Source: UBA9926 sp913064795
GTDB lineage: Bacteria; Pseudomonadota; Gammaproteobacteria; Pseudomonadales; Azotimanducaceae
Length of the DNA: 64,000 nt
Direction of reading: 5' to 3'
Assembly: GCA_045560765.1 (NCBI GenBank)
Contig: JBJKZD010000009.1
Coordinates: 620,001-684,000, forward strand
The number at the start of each line of letters is the position of its first letter. Position 1 is the first letter of the stretch. The notes below the pieces were generated by a model. The model had not been told where the DNA came from and made no database searches. It saw only the letters and a list, made by a program, of their open reading frames with translations. Positions 62,403-64,000 of this stretch are shown piece by piece. The position numbers and the translations under genes are program-made.

Positions 62403-62842
62403 GGCGCTCTTTGACCGATGATTCATCATTTAGGCTGCGAGAGGGGCAATAATACCCGCTTTAAACACTGATGGCACTGGGGTTGCACCGTTTGACGCTG
62501 ATGCGGCTAGAGAGATGACTCAATTTGGATTGAAGTCGCGCCTAACGTCGTCGGCGCGAAGAAGAGAAACCGATCAGTGACGATCCTGTAGATGCGGCGT
62601 AACCAGTTGCTCTCCCATGATTTATCGGTTGCTGCAGTTTGAAAAATAGCTGCTCATCTGGTATAAAGTCGCGCCCGCGGAGGCCAGTTTCAACAAGGCC
62701 GTCAGCGTGTAGGGAAGATGGCACGGATCATGAGTCCAGAGTTCATGAAAAGTGACGTAAAGATAATCGAAGATCAATGACGACTCTAATAGAGCCGTTG
62801 AGTCCATTTAAAAGCTGAACGCCTGCTTTAGAGGAAGGAATT
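62403..62842. other. Intergenic region between coaBC and rpmB
   Basis: A 440-bp divergent gap where related genomes usually carry radC; I see no trace of it. It contains a 7-bp hairpin (TCGCGCC 62536-62542 / GGCGCGA 62553-62559), two copies of AAGTCGCGCC (62533-62542 and 62666-62675) and a strong promoter for rpmB. Confidence 0.6.
62639..62667 (+). promoter_or_regulatory. Promoter of rpmB-rpmG
   Basis: TTGAAA (62639-62644), a 17-bp spacer and TATAAA (62662-62667), then a GC-rich discriminator (GTCGCGCCCGCGG). Such discriminators are typical of stringently controlled ribosomal promoters. The implied leader to rpmB is about 170 nt, long enough for a regulatory structure. Confidence 0.7.
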
Positions 62843-63079
62843 ATGTCAAGAGTCTGCCAAGTTACCGGCAAGCGCCCCATGACAGGTAATAATGTGTCGC
62901 ATGCAAACAATAAGAATCGCCGTCGATTCCTACCGAATATCCATGATCATCGATTTTGGCTTGAGAGCGAGAAGCGTTTCATCAAATTGCGCGTTTCCGC
63001 CAAGGGCATGCGCATTATTGATAAATTGGGCCTGGAACAGGTCATCGCAGACTTGAGAAGTCGCGGAGAACGGGTTTAG
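62843..63079 (+). CDS. rpmB: 50S ribosomal protein L28
   Basis: A 78-residue basic protein starting SRVCQVTGKRPMTGNNVSHA after Met, full-length L28. GAGGAAGG lies just upstream of the ATG. rpmG follows after 77 bp, the usual L28-L33 pair. Confidence 0.98.
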   Translation: MSRVCQVTGKRPMTGNNVSHANNKNRRRFLPNIHDHRFWLESEKRFIKLRVSAKGMRIIDKLGLEQVIADLRSRGERV

Positions 63080-63156
63080 CCTCGATCAAATCGGACTCAG
63101 CAGCGAACAAGCGGTCAATCCGGATCAGACAGACCCTCGAAGTCTAAGGAGACAGT

Positions 63157-63312
63157 ATGAGAGATAAAATTAAATTGGTATCGTCTGCAGGCACAGGACA
63201 CTACTACACCACCAGTAAGAATAAGAAGAACATGCCGGACAAAATGGAAATTAAAAAGTTTGATCCCGTCGTTCGAAAACATGTCATCTATAAAGAATCA
63301 AAGATTAAATAG
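63157..63312 (+). CDS. rpmG: 50S ribosomal protein L33
   Basis: A 51-residue basic protein: MRDKIKLVSSAGTGHYYTTS, then KKFDPVVRKHVIYKESKIK. It lacks the zinc-binding cysteine pairs, so it is the Zn-free type, as in E. coli. AAGGAG precedes the ATG. Confidence 0.97.
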   Translation: MRDKIKLVSSAGTGHYYTTSKNKKNMPDKMEIKKFDPVVRKHVIYKESKIK

Positions 63313-63355
63313 ACCTCTGCCTTCAAAGGGTCACCAAGCCCAATCCTTCCCTCTA

Positions 63356-64000
63356 TCATTCCGGCGAGGGAAGCCGCCTGAGCTCAAGGAGCCCCGAGGC
63401 TTCTTTCTCAATCGTCCATCCTAACTTAATCCAGACCGAAGTGTGTTCATCGCTCACGATCAGTGGGCCTGGGTACTGCTCCCCCAATGCAAGCGTCTCT
63501 CGGCCCTTCCAAGGGATCCCTTCAGGATCAGGTTTGATGGTTTTGGACTGTGAGAGGGGTGCGTCTTTGACCCGGGTAGTTTTAGAGAGTATCTCCGCCT
63601 CTGAAAATTGACTGAGCGCTTCCAGACGAACCCTGAGGGTGACCAACTCAATTTGACTGTCTAGGATGTGGCCATAGCGTTTTTTTGTGCAGCGCCTCAA
63701 AGTCAGCTTTGGCCAGTGCAAAAGTTCCCCGAAAGGCAACGCCCAGCGTGTGAGTTTGTCCCTGATATCGCAGATCTAACGTCCTTTGCTTGCGCTCTGG
63801 GGTCACCCCTTCTGCCCTGAGCGCAGCCGTACCGTTCTCAATGAGCGTCTCGAAACCCTGATCAAGGTCAGCCCTTGAGATTTGCGTGGTTCCAGCTTCC
63901 AATGCTACTGATAGCTCACGACCGGGTCTTGCTGCCAGCATCCCCAGCGCGGAAAACACACCCGCTTCCGGCGGCACAACGGCGCGATTGATTTCGAGGT
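63356..64000 (-). CDS. Hydantoinase A / N-methylhydantoinase family protein, C-terminal part, apparent frameshift
   Basis: The 3' end of a gene whose start lies beyond the window. The upstream part shows NRAVVPPEAGVFSALGMLAA, the late motif of HyuA-type ATP-dependent hydantoinases or 5-oxoprolinases. The downstream part continues HKKRYGHILDSQIELVTLRVR and ends with GPLIVSDEHTSVWI. The two frames join if one base is removed from the seven-T run at 63680-63686 (seven A in the gene). Substrate unknown. Confidence 0.8.

Overview
The window is a chromosomal segment around the replication origin of a gammaproteobacterium. The gene order (gyrB-recF-dnaN-dnaA / oriC / rpmH-rnpA-yidD-yidC-mnmE-mnmG-rsmG-parA-parB-atpIBEFHAGDC-glmU-glmS) is close to the ancestral Pseudomonas-type origin region. 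SlmA, an E. coli-like AtpD with the sequence DNIYRYTLAG, UvrD, UbiA and RsmB agree with Gammaproteobacteria. I cannot name a genus from the sequence. No rRNA, tRNA, CRISPR array or intact insertion sequence was found.

Layout. 1-4.3 kb (minus): LysM protein, a shortened dprA, purE, tsaC, aroE and the start of prlC. After tsaC's overlap with purE, the genes tsaC, aroE and prlC are joined by 4-nt ATGA overlaps. 4.4-10.5 kb (plus): def, fmt, rsmB, trkA, trkH and a methyltransferase. 10.5-14.7 kb: a lipid A acyltransferase (minus) and glyQS (plus). 14.7-22 kb (minus): dnaA, two dnaN genes, recF, gyrB. 22.0-22.76 kb: oriC. 22.76-31.5 kb (plus): rpmH to parB, with a polypurine tract between mnmE and mnmG. 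31.5-42.2 kb (plus): ATP synthase operon, glmU, glmS. 42.15-43.1 kb: a small AT-rich island of unknown small genes just behind glmS. 43.5-46.8 kb (plus): uvrD and a TRAP binding protein. 46.8-49.6 kb (minus): TRAP permease genes coupled to ubiA. 49.6-51.1 kb (plus): rubredoxin and a dicarboxylate/amino acid symporter. 51.1-57.7 kb (minus): yicC, gmk, rpoZ, spoT, ridA, recG. 57.8-59.2 kb (plus): rph, pyrE. 59.2-62.4 kb (minus): coaBC, dut, argB, slmA. 62.8-63.3 kb (plus): rpmB, rpmG. The window ends inside a hydantoinase A-type gene.

How the genes work together. Most encode replication initiation and clamp loading targets, chromosome segregation (ParAB with two parS-like sites inside recF), tRNA modification and translation, oxidative phosphorylation, cell-wall precursor synthesis and the stringent response.

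The most unusual finding is a tandem pair of full-length beta-clamp genes. The dnaA-proximal copy has substitutions exactly in the protein-binding cleft. Also notable are three 19-bp tandem copies of the dnaA 3' end, the roughly 80 % purine mnmE-mnmG spacer, a low-GC cassette behind glmS whose first gene ends in the same five residues as GlmS, and a TRAP system split across two convergent transcripts. Four genes (rsmB, glmS, uvrD, the hydantoinase) each carry one apparent single-base insertion. Because glmS is normally essential and two of the insertions lie in homopolymer runs, sequencing error is the likeliest cause.
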